Below are positions 6,705 through 12,502 of a stretch of 12,502 nucleotides of DNA, piece by piece; position 1 is the first letter of the stretch, and each line of letters starts with the position of its first letter. Under the pieces are notes generated by a model. It had not been told where the DNA came from. It did not search any database and saw only the letters and a program-made list of their open reading frames with translations. The position numbers and the translations under genes were made by a program. The stretch comes from Paenalcaligenes sp035302345 (GTDB taxonomy: Bacteria; Pseudomonadota; Gammaproteobacteria; Burkholderiales; Burkholderiaceae_B), in the NCBI GenBank assembly GCA_035302345.1, contig DATGSS010000071.1, positions 1 through 12,502 on the forward strand. The letters run 5' to 3'.

Positions 6705-7702
6705 ATCAAGCGTCCACGGCATTTATTCAGCTACATGGTTTGCACAAAAAATTCAGCAAACGGCCTGATATGGTTGAACGCCTGTTTCAACGATTGGCCA
6801 AACGCCCTGCCCATGAAACTGTGCATGCGGTCAATGGCGTCTCGCTGGCGATTCAGCCTGGCGAAGTCTTAGGACTGGTGGGTGAATCTGGCTGCGGTAA
6901 ATCGACACTGGGGCGTATGGTTGCAGGGCTCATGCCAGCTACCGAAGGCAATGTAAAATATAAAGGTCGGGACACTCGTACCCTGAACAGCAAAGAGCAT
7001 TTAGAATATATTTTAGATGTGCAATTAATATTTCAAGACCCTCTGGCTAGCCTTAACCCCAAACAAAAGCTAGGCAAAATCATTTCTGAAGCGCTCTACG
7101 TCCATCGCCTGCTACCCAAAGCCGAAATCGCTGAACGCATTGATCAGGCCTTGCTCGAAGTAGGCCTAGATCCTGAATACAAGCACCGTTTGCCACACCA
7201 AATTTCAGGCGGTCAACGCCAACGCATAGGCATTGCACGCGCTTTAGCTGTGAATCCATCTTTTTTGGTATGTGACGAACCCGTAGCAGCCCTGGATGTA
7301 TCTATCCAAGCGCAGGTAATTAATCTCTTTATGGATTTACGCGCTCGGCATCAATTAACGTATTTGTTTATTAGCCATGACCTGGGAGTAGTCCGCCACA
7401 TCTCTGACCGAGTCGCTATTATGTATTTGGGGAAAATCGTCGAACTGGCTTCTCGCGATGACATATTTAACCGCCCTGCACATCCTTATACTCAGGCCCT
7501 GCTAGCAGAAATGCCTAGTATTCAAAAGCAAAAACGCGTCTTTGCACCGATTAAAGGTGAAATTCCCTCACCCCTCAACCCGCCCTCAGGTTGCACTTTT
7601 CATCCGCGTTGCCCCATCGCCAAAGACATTTGCAAACAAAAAGCCCCCACATTGAAAAACGTTCATGCTCAACATCAAGCAGCCTGCCATTTACTGGACT
7701 AA
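6701..7702 (+). CDS. Peptide ABC transporter ATP-binding protein, DppF-like
   Basis: This 333-aa protein is the second ATPase of the transporter. Walker A GESGCGKS is at 61-68, the Q-loop Q at 112 (LIFQDPLASLNP), the signature ISGGQRQR at 168-175, Walker B FLVCDE at 188-193, and the switch H226. The C-terminal domain again has four cysteines (C298, C304, C311, C329). A basic insertion before the core (KFSKRPDMVERLFQRLAKRP, 17-36) is common in DppF/OppF-class subunits. The ATGA overlap with the upstream gene implies coupled synthesis of the two ATPases in about equal amounts. It is intact. Confidence 0.94.
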   Translation: MNQASTAFIQLHGLHKKFSKRPDMVERLFQRLAKRPAHETVHAVNGVSLAIQPGEVLGLVGESGCGKSTLGRMVAGLMPATEGNVKYKGRDTRTLNSKEHLEYILDVQLIFQDPLASLNPKQKLGKIISEALYVHRLLPKAEIAERIDQALLEVGLDPEYKHRLPHQISGGQRQRIGIARALAVNPSFLVCDEPVAALDVSIQAQVINLFMDLRARHQLTYLFISHDLGVVRHISDRVAIMYLGKIVELASRDDIFNRPAHPYTQALLAEMPSIQKQKRVFAPIKGEIPSPLNPPSGCTFHPRCPIAKDICKQKAPTLKNVHAQHQAACHLLD

Positions 7703-7732
7703 CCTAGGCGCAATTGACTTAAAAGGTTTTTT

Positions 7733-8866
7733 ATGCACGACCAGCAAGACATCACACAGCAACTACTAGAGCAAATCCAAACATGGATTGAAATAGAATC
7801 CCCTTCTCATGATGCCGACGCTTTGCAGCGCATGGCAAAACATATCCACCAAGATGCACAAGACGCAGGACTTAACGTCGAGGTGTTACCTTTACATGCT
7901 GACACGGGGCCTGCTTTGCATATCCACAACCGCGCAGCTGGGGATACCGGTAAAGGCATTCTGGTTTTAGGCCATTACGACACCGTGCATCCGATCGGTA
8001 CATTAGAAAGAAATCCCTGTCGACAAGAGGGCGATAAGCTCTATGGACCAGGCGGCTATGACATGAAAGCAGGCATCTGTTTGGCACTCTATGGTCTTAG
8101 CCAAGCAATCAAGCAAGGCGGCACTGCCCTGCCCGTTGATTTACTGTTACTGCCTGATGAGGAAACAGGTAGTCATTACTCACGCCCGACAATAGAACAA
8201 TTTGCAGCTAATGCTCGTTATGCCTTGGTTGCCGAGCCCGCGCGTGCTAATGGTGGACGTTGCGTCACCGCACGCAAAGGTACGGGCACCATTCAAATAA
8301 CCGCCCATGGCCAAGCCTCGCATGCAGGAATAGCACATGAACAAGGCCAAAATGCCATCGAGGAAATGGCACATCAAATAACAGCCCTACAAAAAATGAC
8401 CGATTATGAACAAGGCATCACGGTCAGCGTGGGGACCATCCAAGGCGGGACGACCTCAAATGTAGTCCCCGATCATTGTTTTATAGAAGCTGATTTTAGG
8501 GTAGTAGATGAGCACGGAGCCCAGCATTTGCAAGCCCAGGTCGAAGCACTGCGCAATGTAAATCCTCAAGTTAAACTGGACATCAAATTTGATTTGAATC
8601 GTCCTAGCATGCCCCGCACCGCAGCTACCGAGGCCCTGCTAGAGCAATGCCAAAAGTACGCACAGTTAGCCCATTGGTCATTGCAAGAGGCCCCGCGCAC
8701 GGGCGGAGCCAGCGATGCTAACTTTACCGCGGCCCTCGGGGTGCCCACCTTGGATGGCCTAGGTGCCGATGGTGACGGTGCCCACACACTGCATGAACAT
8801 ATCCTGGTATCCACACTGGCCCAAAGGGCTAAATTTTGGCTTTATACCCTGATGCGTTTAAGATAA
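7733..8866 (+). CDS. M20-family zinc peptidase, glutamate carboxypeptidase (CPG2)-like
   Basis: The protein has 377 aa and no signal peptide, so it should act in the cytoplasm. The two-zinc M20 site is complete: H81 and D83 in LGHYDTVHP, D110 in GGYDMKAG, the DEETGS block with catalytic E143 and ligand E144, E168 in VAEPA, and H351 in GAHTLHEH. A dimerisation (lid) domain with H197 in ASHAG lies in the middle. Relatives hydrolyse C-terminal glutamate from folates or N-acyl glutamates, or cleave N-acyl amino acids and dipeptides; motifs alone do not settle which. The gene starts 30 nt after the last transporter gene with AAAAGG before the ATG. It is very probably the final gene of the operon, cutting what the transporter brings in. 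Confidence 0.88.
   Translation: MHDQQDITQQLLEQIQTWIEIESPSHDADALQRMAKHIHQDAQDAGLNVEVLPLHADTGPALHIHNRAAGDTGKGILVLGHYDTVHPIGTLERNPCRQEGDKLYGPGGYDMKAGICLALYGLSQAIKQGGTALPVDLLLLPDEETGSHYSRPTIEQFAANARYALVAEPARANGGRCVTARKGTGTIQITAHGQASHAGIAHEQGQNAIEEMAHQITALQKMTDYEQGITVSVGTIQGGTTSNVVPDHCFIEADFRVVDEHGAQHLQAQVEALRNVNPQVKLDIKFDLNRPSMPRTAATEALLEQCQKYAQLAHWSLQEAPRTGGASDANFTAALGVPTLDGLGADGDGAHTLHEHILVSTLAQRAKFWLYTLMRLR
8836..8864 (+). promoter_or_regulatory. Weak candidate promoter for the GST unit
   Basis: TTGGCT (8836-8841), a 17-nt spacer and TAAGAT (8859-8864) lie at the end of the peptidase gene, each 4 of 6 to consensus. They would give a leader of about 50 nt. Without it, the GST genes could be transcribed by read-through, since no terminator is seen in the 56-nt gap after the peptidase. 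Confidence 0.25.
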
Positions 8867-8922
8867 AACTGTATGTTCATTCCTCAGCTGTAAACCCAAC
8901 AAATCAAAGAAAGAGGATTTTG

Positions 8923-9624
8923 ATGACACTTTCACAGTTTCAAATCACACGCCGTTGGCCCGCTCAACACCCCGAACGCATTCAACTGTATTCTTTACCC
9001 ACACCCAATGGGGTTAAAGTATCCATCATGCTCGAAGAGCTCGGTTTGCCTTATGAGGTGCATCGTATCGAGTTCTCTAGCCAAGACCAAAAAACACCCG
9101 AATTTCTTTCCCTTAACCCCAATAACAAGATCCCCGCCATCATCGACCCTGATGGCCCCAATGGCGCACCCATTGGGCTTTGGGAGTCGGGCGCGATTCT
9201 GATTTACTTGGCAGAAAAAACTGGGCAGCTATTACCTAAAGACCCCACACAGCGCTACCACACTCTGCAATGGCTGATGTTCCAAATGGGAGGAGTGGGC
9301 CCCATGTTTGGCCAAGTCGGCTTTTTCCATAAATTTGCAGGTCAAGAGATCGAGGACAAGCGCCCACGTGATCGCTACCTAAATGAATCCAAACGCCTAT
9401 TAGGGGTACTAAATAAGCACTTGAACGGAAAAAAATGGATGATGGGCGATGATTACAGCATCGCTGATATTGCTATTTTCCCCTGGGTTCGCAACCTAGT
9501 TGAGTTTTACGAAGCCGGATCATTAGTAGACTATGATCAATTCGTAGAGGTTCAACGCGTAGTCAACGCGTTTTGCGAGCGTCCTGCAGTAAAAGCTGGC
9601 CTACTCGTACCTGCCGAAAAATAA
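8923..9624 (+). CDS. Nu-class glutathione S-transferase-like protein (YfcG/YghU type)
   Basis: The protein has 233 aa. The thioredoxin-like N-domain has the nu-class active-site block LPTPNGVKVSIMLEE (25-39), where a Thr-Pro-Asn replaces the Tyr or Ser of other GSTs, then NPNNKIPAIIDPDG (65-78) and the glutathione-binding ESGAILIYLAEKTG (88-101). The helical C-domain starts with LQWLMFQMGGVGPMFGQ (115-131) and has YSIADIAIFPWV (178-189). Studied relatives such as E. coli YfcG and YghU act as glutathione-dependent disulfide or peroxide reductases in the cytosol rather than as classical transferases. The ATG at 8923 follows AAAGAGGA; an upstream in-frame ATG at 8836 lies inside the peptidase gene and is rejected. 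It is probably co-transcribed with the DUF488 gene 9 nt downstream. Confidence 0.9.
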   Translation: MTLSQFQITRRWPAQHPERIQLYSLPTPNGVKVSIMLEELGLPYEVHRIEFSSQDQKTPEFLSLNPNNKIPAIIDPDGPNGAPIGLWESGAILIYLAEKTGQLLPKDPTQRYHTLQWLMFQMGGVGPMFGQVGFFHKFAGQEIEDKRPRDRYLNESKRLLGVLNKHLNGKKWMMGDDYSIADIAIFPWVRNLVEFYEAGSLVDYDQFVEVQRVVNAFCERPAVKAGLLVPAEK

Positions 9625-9633
9625 AGGGCACAT

Positions 9634-10020
9634 ATGAGCACTGGCAAAGAGCCACAAATCAGTTTGGAACAAATCTATGCCGTGATCAAACAGCCAGTTC
9701 CCGTGGGCCATCGTGTGCTCACGGATCGGCTGTGGCCACGTGGTTTAAAGAAAACCCAATTAGAGGAAAAGAAAATCACCTGGTACCGAGGCGCCAGCCC
9801 CAGTACAGAACTACGCAAGGCTTTCCATGCCAAAGATCTCAACGTTGATGAGTTTAATCAAGCCTATCAAAAACAATTAAAAAGCGATCCTGATCAATTA
9901 AAGCCGCTCGTTGAGTTGGCTGAACAAGGCCCCCTAACACTGCTAACTGCCATGCGCAATCCCGCAGACACCTACTTATCAGTTCTGGCCGAGCTCATTC
10001 GCGCGCAGTTAAAGGCCTAA
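9634..10020 (+). CDS. DUF488 family protein (YeaO-like)
   Basis: The protein has 128 aa, normal for the short form of the family, with no signal peptide or membrane segment. Hallmarks are HRVLTDRLWPRGLKK (26-40), ASPSTELRKAF (54-64), FNQAYQKQL (74-82) and GPLTLLTAMRNP (99-110). The family is widespread and has no firm biochemical role that I can name. It starts 9 nt after the GST stop, and an AAAGGG ribosome site overlaps that stop. The two genes therefore look like one unit, which hints at a role in redox or stress physiology, though this is guilt by association only. Confidence 0.85.
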   Translation: MSTGKEPQISLEQIYAVIKQPVPVGHRVLTDRLWPRGLKKTQLEEKKITWYRGASPSTELRKAFHAKDLNVDEFNQAYQKQLKSDPDQLKPLVELAEQGPLTLLTAMRNPADTYLSVLAELIRAQLKA

Positions 10021-10025
10021 GGAAC

Positions 10026-10056
10026 CCGACACAACCATTTAGGTTGGTGCTATCAT
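10026..10056 (+). promoter_or_regulatory. Candidate promoter before the AI-2E family gene
   Basis: CCGACA (10026-10031) and TATCAT (10051-10056), with a 19-nt spacer, are the best sigma-70-like pair in this 80-nt gap. A small hairpin (CAACC at 10032-10036 with GGTTG at 10042-10046) lies between them. It has no T-run and is not a convincing terminator of the preceding unit. Read-through from the GST/DUF488 unit remains possible. Confidence 0.25.
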
Positions 10057-10100
10057 AGCCCTAAACACACTCTCTGCAGAGCTATTTAACGGCGATCTTA

Positions 10101-11267
10101 ATGACCACCAAACATTTATTATTTTTCCGTAGCTTTTTACTGCTACTGGTAATCGTATCTGTTGCCTTTATCTGGCTGCTTATTCCTTTTTACGGGGCTA
10201 TTTTCTGGGGCACCATCTTAGCTGTACTGTTTGCGCCCTTGCAACGCTACCTGTTAAGAAAAACCAATGGTAAACGCAATATTTCAGCTCTATTAACGTT
10301 ATTACTGATTTTGATGATCGTCATTATCCCAGTAATTTTCGTAGCAGGTGCCTTGGTACAGGAAATGCTCTTGGTTTACAACCGTCTAAACTCGGGTGAA
10401 CTCGACATAGGAGGGTATTTCGAACAGGTGATCAATAAGCTACCTACCTTTGTGACTAAGGATTTTGGCCCTATCAGCAGTGTAGACATTGGCAAAATTA
10501 GCGAAAAAGTAACTGATTTCGCCGTTAGCAGTGGCCAATTTCTAACCCGCAAGGCAGTCAGCATAGGTTCAAATACCTTTCAATTTATTATCAGCCTCGG
10601 GGTGATGCTGTATTTGTTATTCTTTCTGCTACGAGATGGGCAGGCCCTGACCCGTCGTATTAGCAGCTTAGTCCCTCTGAGCGATGATCAAAAAAGTCAC
10701 CTCTTTATCAAATTCACCAAAGTCGTGCGCGCAACCGTCAAAGGAAACCTAGCTGTTGCAGCAGTACAGGGTGCCTTAGGGGGAATTATCTTTTGGTTTT
10801 TAGACATCCAGGGAGCACTCTTTTGGGGCGTGTTAATGGGCGTTTTATCTCTGCTGCCGGCAGTCGGTGCATCATTGATTTGGGCGCCCGTAACCATCTA
10901 TTTCGTGAGCGAAGGAAACTATGTAGATGCTATCATCTTGGCGGCCTTTGGTACCTTTGTCATAGGGCTCACAGACAACCTGTTGCGCCCGACTCTAGTC
11001 GGCAAAGACACTAAAATACCAGACTACCTGATCTTGATCTCAACCTTGGGTGGCCTGTCGCTTTTTGGTTTGAATGGCTTTGTCATTGGCCCCCTCATCA
11101 CTGCAATGTTTATGGCCTGCTGGACTCTATTCCCTCAAGCCATGCAAGACCAAGATGCCTACCACATCATGGATAAGCGCGAAGCAGATCACAAACTAAA
11201 GCGCCATAAACACAGCGCAAGTTCCAAAAGCGCCCATACCGAAAAAAATGAGGACTCAAAGAAATAA
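10101..11267 (+). CDS. AI-2E/PerM-family membrane transporter
   Basis: The protein has 388 aa and about eight transmembrane segments: two near the N-terminus (about 10-48), one at about 62-88, one at about 158-178, and a C-terminal group from about 215 to 345. Between them is a soluble stretch (about 95-155). Family blocks include GVLSLLPAVGASLIWAPV (247-264), TDNLLRPTLVGKDTKIPDYL (291-310), and STLGGLSLFGLNGFVIGP (314-331). Members include E. coli TqsA, linked to autoinducer-2 export, and others tied to sodium-proton exchange, so the substrate cannot be named. The last 30 residues form a Lys-, His- and Ser-rich cytoplasmic tail. The ATG at 10101 has a poor ribosome site. The 3' end overlaps the convergent MAPEG gene by 12 bp. 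Confidence 0.88.
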   Translation: MTTKHLLFFRSFLLLLVIVSVAFIWLLIPFYGAIFWGTILAVLFAPLQRYLLRKTNGKRNISALLTLLLILMIVIIPVIFVAGALVQEMLLVYNRLNSGELDIGGYFEQVINKLPTFVTKDFGPISSVDIGKISEKVTDFAVSSGQFLTRKAVSIGSNTFQFIISLGVMLYLLFFLLRDGQALTRRISSLVPLSDDQKSHLFIKFTKVVRATVKGNLAVAAVQGALGGIIFWFLDIQGALFWGVLMGVLSLLPAVGASLIWAPVTIYFVSEGNYVDAIILAAFGTFVIGLTDNLLRPTLVGKDTKIPDYLILISTLGGLSLFGLNGFVIGPLITAMFMACWTLFPQAMQDQDAYHIMDKREADHKLKRHKHSASSKSAHTEKNEDSKK

Positions 11268-11615
11268 AATCCAGATATTAACCCCGAATGCCGCGCCCCA
11301 TATCAAACTGCGTAAACTAGGCTGATCCCAAATATAGCAACCTATATACAGCAAACGCAGCAACAACCATAATATGCCTAGCCAAAGCACAGCGCTGGAC
11401 ATGGGCGCGCGGATATAAGCAAAAATCATCACCGCGTAGAAAAACGGCAATGCCTCAAAAGTATTATTCTGAGCAGCATTAGCACGTGCGCGCCAACCCG
11501 CCTGTTTTTGCAACCACTCGCGGGGGGCAGCATTATCAAACCCCTGTCCACCTGCTTTGGCCCCAATCGTGGCCACCAAAGGCAACAACGCGGCGCCCAA
11601 CAAAATCCATTCCAT
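11256..11615 (-). CDS. MAPEG-family membrane protein
   Basis: The protein has 119 aa and four predicted membrane helices (about 2-20, 54-70, 74-94, 100-118), the normal size for bacterial MAPEG proteins. Conserved features include RARANAAQNNTFEALPFFYA (42-61), whose Arg and Asn-Thr-Phe-Glu block is typical, and LRLLYIGCYIWDQPSLRS (86-103). The eukaryotic family handles eicosanoids and glutathione. Bacterial members like this one have no settled function, though some have glutathione-dependent activity. The ATG at 11615 is chosen because GAGGAAAA lies just upstream; an in-frame ATG 14 codons earlier adds a charged segment and lacks a site. It stands alone on the minus strand. Confidence 0.82.
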   Translation of the reverse strand: MEWILLGAALLPLVATIGAKAGGQGFDNAAPREWLQKQAGWRARANAAQNNTFEALPFFYAVMIFAYIRAPMSSAVLWLGILWLLLRLLYIGCYIWDQPSLRSLIWGAAFGVNIWILFL

Positions 11616-11637
11616 GTTTTCCTCACGCTGATAAAAG

Positions 11638-11653
11638 AATCGTAATAACGATT
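11638..11653. repeat. Short dyad upstream of the MAPEG gene
   Basis: AATCGT and ACGATT flank a 4-nt centre (AATA), starting 22 bp before the MAPEG ATG. It could be an operator or a 5' leader hairpin. A 6-bp dyad may also be chance. Confidence 0.3.
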
Positions 11654-11718
11654 TCATTAAACCACATAAAACGCGTGATAAAAACTACAGCAGGCTAGCA
11701 GACACCCCTGGTTAGGGC

Positions 11719-11724
11719 TATAAT
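11719..11724 (+). promoter_or_regulatory. -10 box of the tRNA-Thr gene
   Basis: A perfect TATAAT lies 48 nt before the tRNA, predicting a start near 11731 and a 5' leader of about 42 nt to be removed by RNase P. The -35 region is weak (CTAGCA, 11695-11700, 18-nt spacer). GGC just before the box is near the extended -10 form. Confidence 0.5.
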
Positions 11725-11772
11725 TTCCAGGTCATTTAACTAGATCAATAATAATAACTTGATAGTTAAAAG

Positions 11773-11848
11773 GCCGGCATAGCTCAGTTGGTAGAGCAGC
11801 GCATTCGTAATGCGAAGGTCGGGGGTTCGACTCCTCTTGCCGGCACCA
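11773..11848 (+). tRNA. tRNA-Thr (anticodon CGU)
   Basis: This 76-nt cloverleaf is complete with an encoded CCA. The acceptor stem is GCCGGCA (11773-11779) with TGCCGGC (11838-11844), then discriminator A and CCA. The D-arm is GCTC/GAGC around AGTTGGTA. The anticodon loop TTCGTAA places CGT at 11806-11808, and the T-arm is GGGGG-TTCGACT-CCTCT with one G-T pair. The anticodon stem ends in a G-A mismatch that also occurs in E. coli tRNA-Thr(CGU), which this gene resembles closely outside the acceptor and T stems. It reads ACG codons. Confidence 0.97.
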
Positions 11849-11878
11849 TTGCCCCACAGGGCTGACAGGCGTTTTAGC

Positions 11879-11908
11879 AAAAAAAGGGCCACACCAAAAA
11901 AGGTTGCC
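11879..11908 (-). terminator. Possible intrinsic terminator, leftward
   Basis: Read on the minus strand, GGC-A-ACC pairs with GGT-n-GCC around a T6 loop, and C then T7 follow (A7 at 11879-11885 on the plus strand). The stem is short and interrupted. It would end leftward transcripts coming from thiC, about 350 nt past the thiC stop, or an RNA from the spacer, before they run antisense to the tRNA. Confidence 0.35.
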
Positions 11909-11943
11909 TTTTGGAAAATGCGAAAGTCTGTAATCAGGAAACA

Positions 11944-11988
11944 TGCTTTGGTTAGCACCCTGTTGATACCAGGAGGTTAACCAAAGCA
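11944..11988. repeat. Inverted repeat with 11-bp perfect stem
   Basis: TGCTTTGGTTA (11944-11954) pairs perfectly with TAACCAAAGCA (11978-11988). The 23-nt loop can pair further (ACC with GGT, CTG with CAG) with small bulges. No T-run follows on the plus strand, and only TGTTT on the minus strand, so it is not a standard terminator. Confidence 0.75.
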
Positions 11989-12007
11989 AGTCCTAAACCT
12001 AGGATCG

Positions 12008-12061
12008 CCAGCTGCCCTTCTCTTAACGCAGACTCGCCTGCCTGAAGATTAGCTGGTTTTT
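12008..12061 (+). terminator. Hairpin followed by five T, possible rightward terminator
   Basis: CCAGCT (12008-12013) pairs with AGCTGG (12051-12056). Inside are CTTC (12017-12020) with GAAG (12044-12047) and GCAG (12028-12031) with CTGC (12038-12041). TTTTT follows at 12057-12061. The stem is interrupted by internal loops, so its strength is uncertain. It could end transcripts reading through from the tRNA. Confidence 0.35.
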
Positions 12062-12090
12062 CACAGGTTTTATTCCTGCCCCTGTGTAAA

Positions 12091-12148
12091 GTGGGCAGCC
12101 GTGTGCTTTATACGCAGGCTTCCATAAGCGCGTGACACGCCTGCCCAC
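12091..12148. repeat. Long interrupted hairpin, 8-bp GC-rich base
   Basis: GTGGGCAG (12091-12098) pairs with CTGCCCAC (12141-12148). After a C/C mismatch, CGTGT (12100-12104) pairs with ACACG (12135-12139), and GCTT-AT pairs with ATAAGC (12124-12129) past a 5-nt bulge. Two smaller repeats flank it: CACAGG/CCTGTG at 12062-12086 and AATAGC/GCTATT at 12194-12209. No T-run follows on either strand. Confidence 0.6.
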
Positions 12149-12258
12149 GCACCCGAGACCGCCGTTACTCAACAAGTAGCAACAGCACTTTGCAATAGCG
12201 GCTGCTATTCGTAATCAAGCAACGACAGCCCAGGAAGCGGTAAGCTTTTTAATTTACA

Positions 12259-12502
12259 TCATACTGTTTGGTATAGCCTTGAACCCTTAGAAATGAATTC
12301 TGCAGACTTGGCTGCCATACCTTCGCTAAGCGCCGTGGCTTCGTCTAGTCCGTGTTCTTTTGCATAATCCCGCACATCTTGTGAGATTTTCATGCTACAA
12401 AACTTCGGCCCGCACATGGAGCAAAAATGCGCTACCTTCATGGAATCTTTGGGTAAGGTTTCGTCATGGAACGCTCGTGCCGTATCCGGGTCGAGTCCCA
12501 GA
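12259..12502 (-). CDS. thiC: Phosphomethylpyrimidine synthase ThiC, C-terminal 80 residues
   Basis: This is the 3' end of thiC; the rest lies beyond the right edge. The visible sequence begins LGLDPDTARAFHDETLPKDS and continues KVAHFCSMCGPKFCSMKIS, which is diagnostic. The CX2CX4C motif (CSMCGPKFC) binds the [4Fe-4S] cluster used in this radical SAM reaction, which converts aminoimidazole ribotide to HMP phosphate for thiamine synthesis in the cytosol. DVRDYAKEHGLDEATALSEGM follows as in the family, and the protein ends at LYQTV. Any TPP riboswitch would lie upstream of the gene, outside this window. No strong terminator is seen within the first 100 nt after the stop. Confidence 0.96.
   Translation of the reverse strand, partial: LGLDPDTARAFHDETLPKDSMKVAHFCSMCGPKFCSMKISQDVRDYAKEHGLDEATALSEGMAAKSAEFISKGSRLYQTV

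Larger units (their letters stand above)
11849..12258. other. 410-nt spacer without a convincing protein gene, rich in hairpins
   Basis: No ORF here resembles a protein on either strand. The ORF antisense to the tRNA is a known type of artefact, and a 20-codon ORF at 11918-11980 has no ribosome site. The spacer contains a series of inverted repeats, listed separately. I do not recognise 6S RNA, tmRNA, SRP RNA, RNase P RNA or a riboswitch. It lies downstream of both the tRNA (+) and thiC (-), so it may hold their 3' ends or an unannotated RNA. Confidence 0.6.

Noticed and set aside
8836..8922. Longer N-terminus for the GST starting at 8836
   Set aside because: It lies within the peptidase gene and has no ribosome site; the ATG at 8923 has AAAGAGGA and gives the normal family length.
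11738..11769. ATCAA and TTGAT near the tRNA as an FNR-type site
   Set aside because: The half-sites are in the wrong order and 10 bp apart, and the tRNA promoter does not need such control.
11830..11870. tRNA 3' end as an integration site for a mobile element
   Set aside because: I see no integrase gene and no direct repeat of the tRNA 3' end in the window.
11732..11989. Leftward 85-codon ORF crossing the tRNA, with RQEESNPRPSHYECAA
   Set aside because: It is the antisense translation of the tRNA-Thr gene, a well-known source of spurious protein annotations.
12008..12148. Resemblance of the minus strand (GGCTGCCCAC and purine-rich repeats) to a cobalamin riboswitch
   Set aside because: The conserved GCCACTG core and other B12-box elements are absent, and the strand has no gene downstream to control.
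11918..12240. Several AGGA motifs near hairpins, suggestive of a Csr/Rsm-sponge RNA
   Set aside because: Only four on the plus strand, only one lies in a hairpin loop, and there is no repeated GGA-loop pattern.

Overview
The window reads as a contiguous stretch of a bacterial chromosome, most likely a betaproteobacterium of the Alcaligenaceae type with moderate GC. The basis is the overall look of the proteins, a tRNA-Thr(CGU) close to the proteobacterial form, and the gene repertoire. The genus is inference. There is no CRISPR array, insertion sequence, phage gene or integrase, so most of the window is ordinary metabolic and transport DNA.

Left end (1-821): the first 58 codons of a Tat-exported molybdopterin oxidoreductase (TMAO/DMSO reductase family) run leftward off the window. 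Divergent from it is a small exported DUF411 protein. Two abutting FNR/ANR-like boxes lie between them, which suggests anaerobic control of one or both genes.

Centre (895-8866): a LysR-type regulator is divergent from a six-gene operon. The operon encodes a periplasmic substrate-binding protein, two DppB/DppC-like permeases, two DppD/DppF-like ATPases, and a cytosolic M20 zinc peptidase of the glutamate carboxypeptidase type. The genes are tightly packed, with two ATGA overlaps and short gaps. The divergent spacer has a near-textbook LysR layout: one T-N11-A dyad at about -64, a second at about -35, and a -10 element. A long hairpin separates the binding-protein gene from the first permease. 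The simplest reading is a peptide or N-acyl amino acid uptake and hydrolysis system under LysR control.

Right-centre (8923-11615): a nu-class GST (YfcG/YghU type) and a DUF488 protein form a two-gene unit. An AI-2E/PerM-family membrane protein follows and converges with a MAPEG membrane protein; their 3' ends overlap by 12 bp.

Right end (11616-12502): a promoter and tRNA-Thr(CGU), then about 410 nt without a convincing protein gene, then the last 80 codons of thiC on the minus strand. The 410-nt spacer holds five successive inverted repeats, one with an 11-bp perfect stem, and possible terminators on both strands. It is the part of the window least explained by known features.
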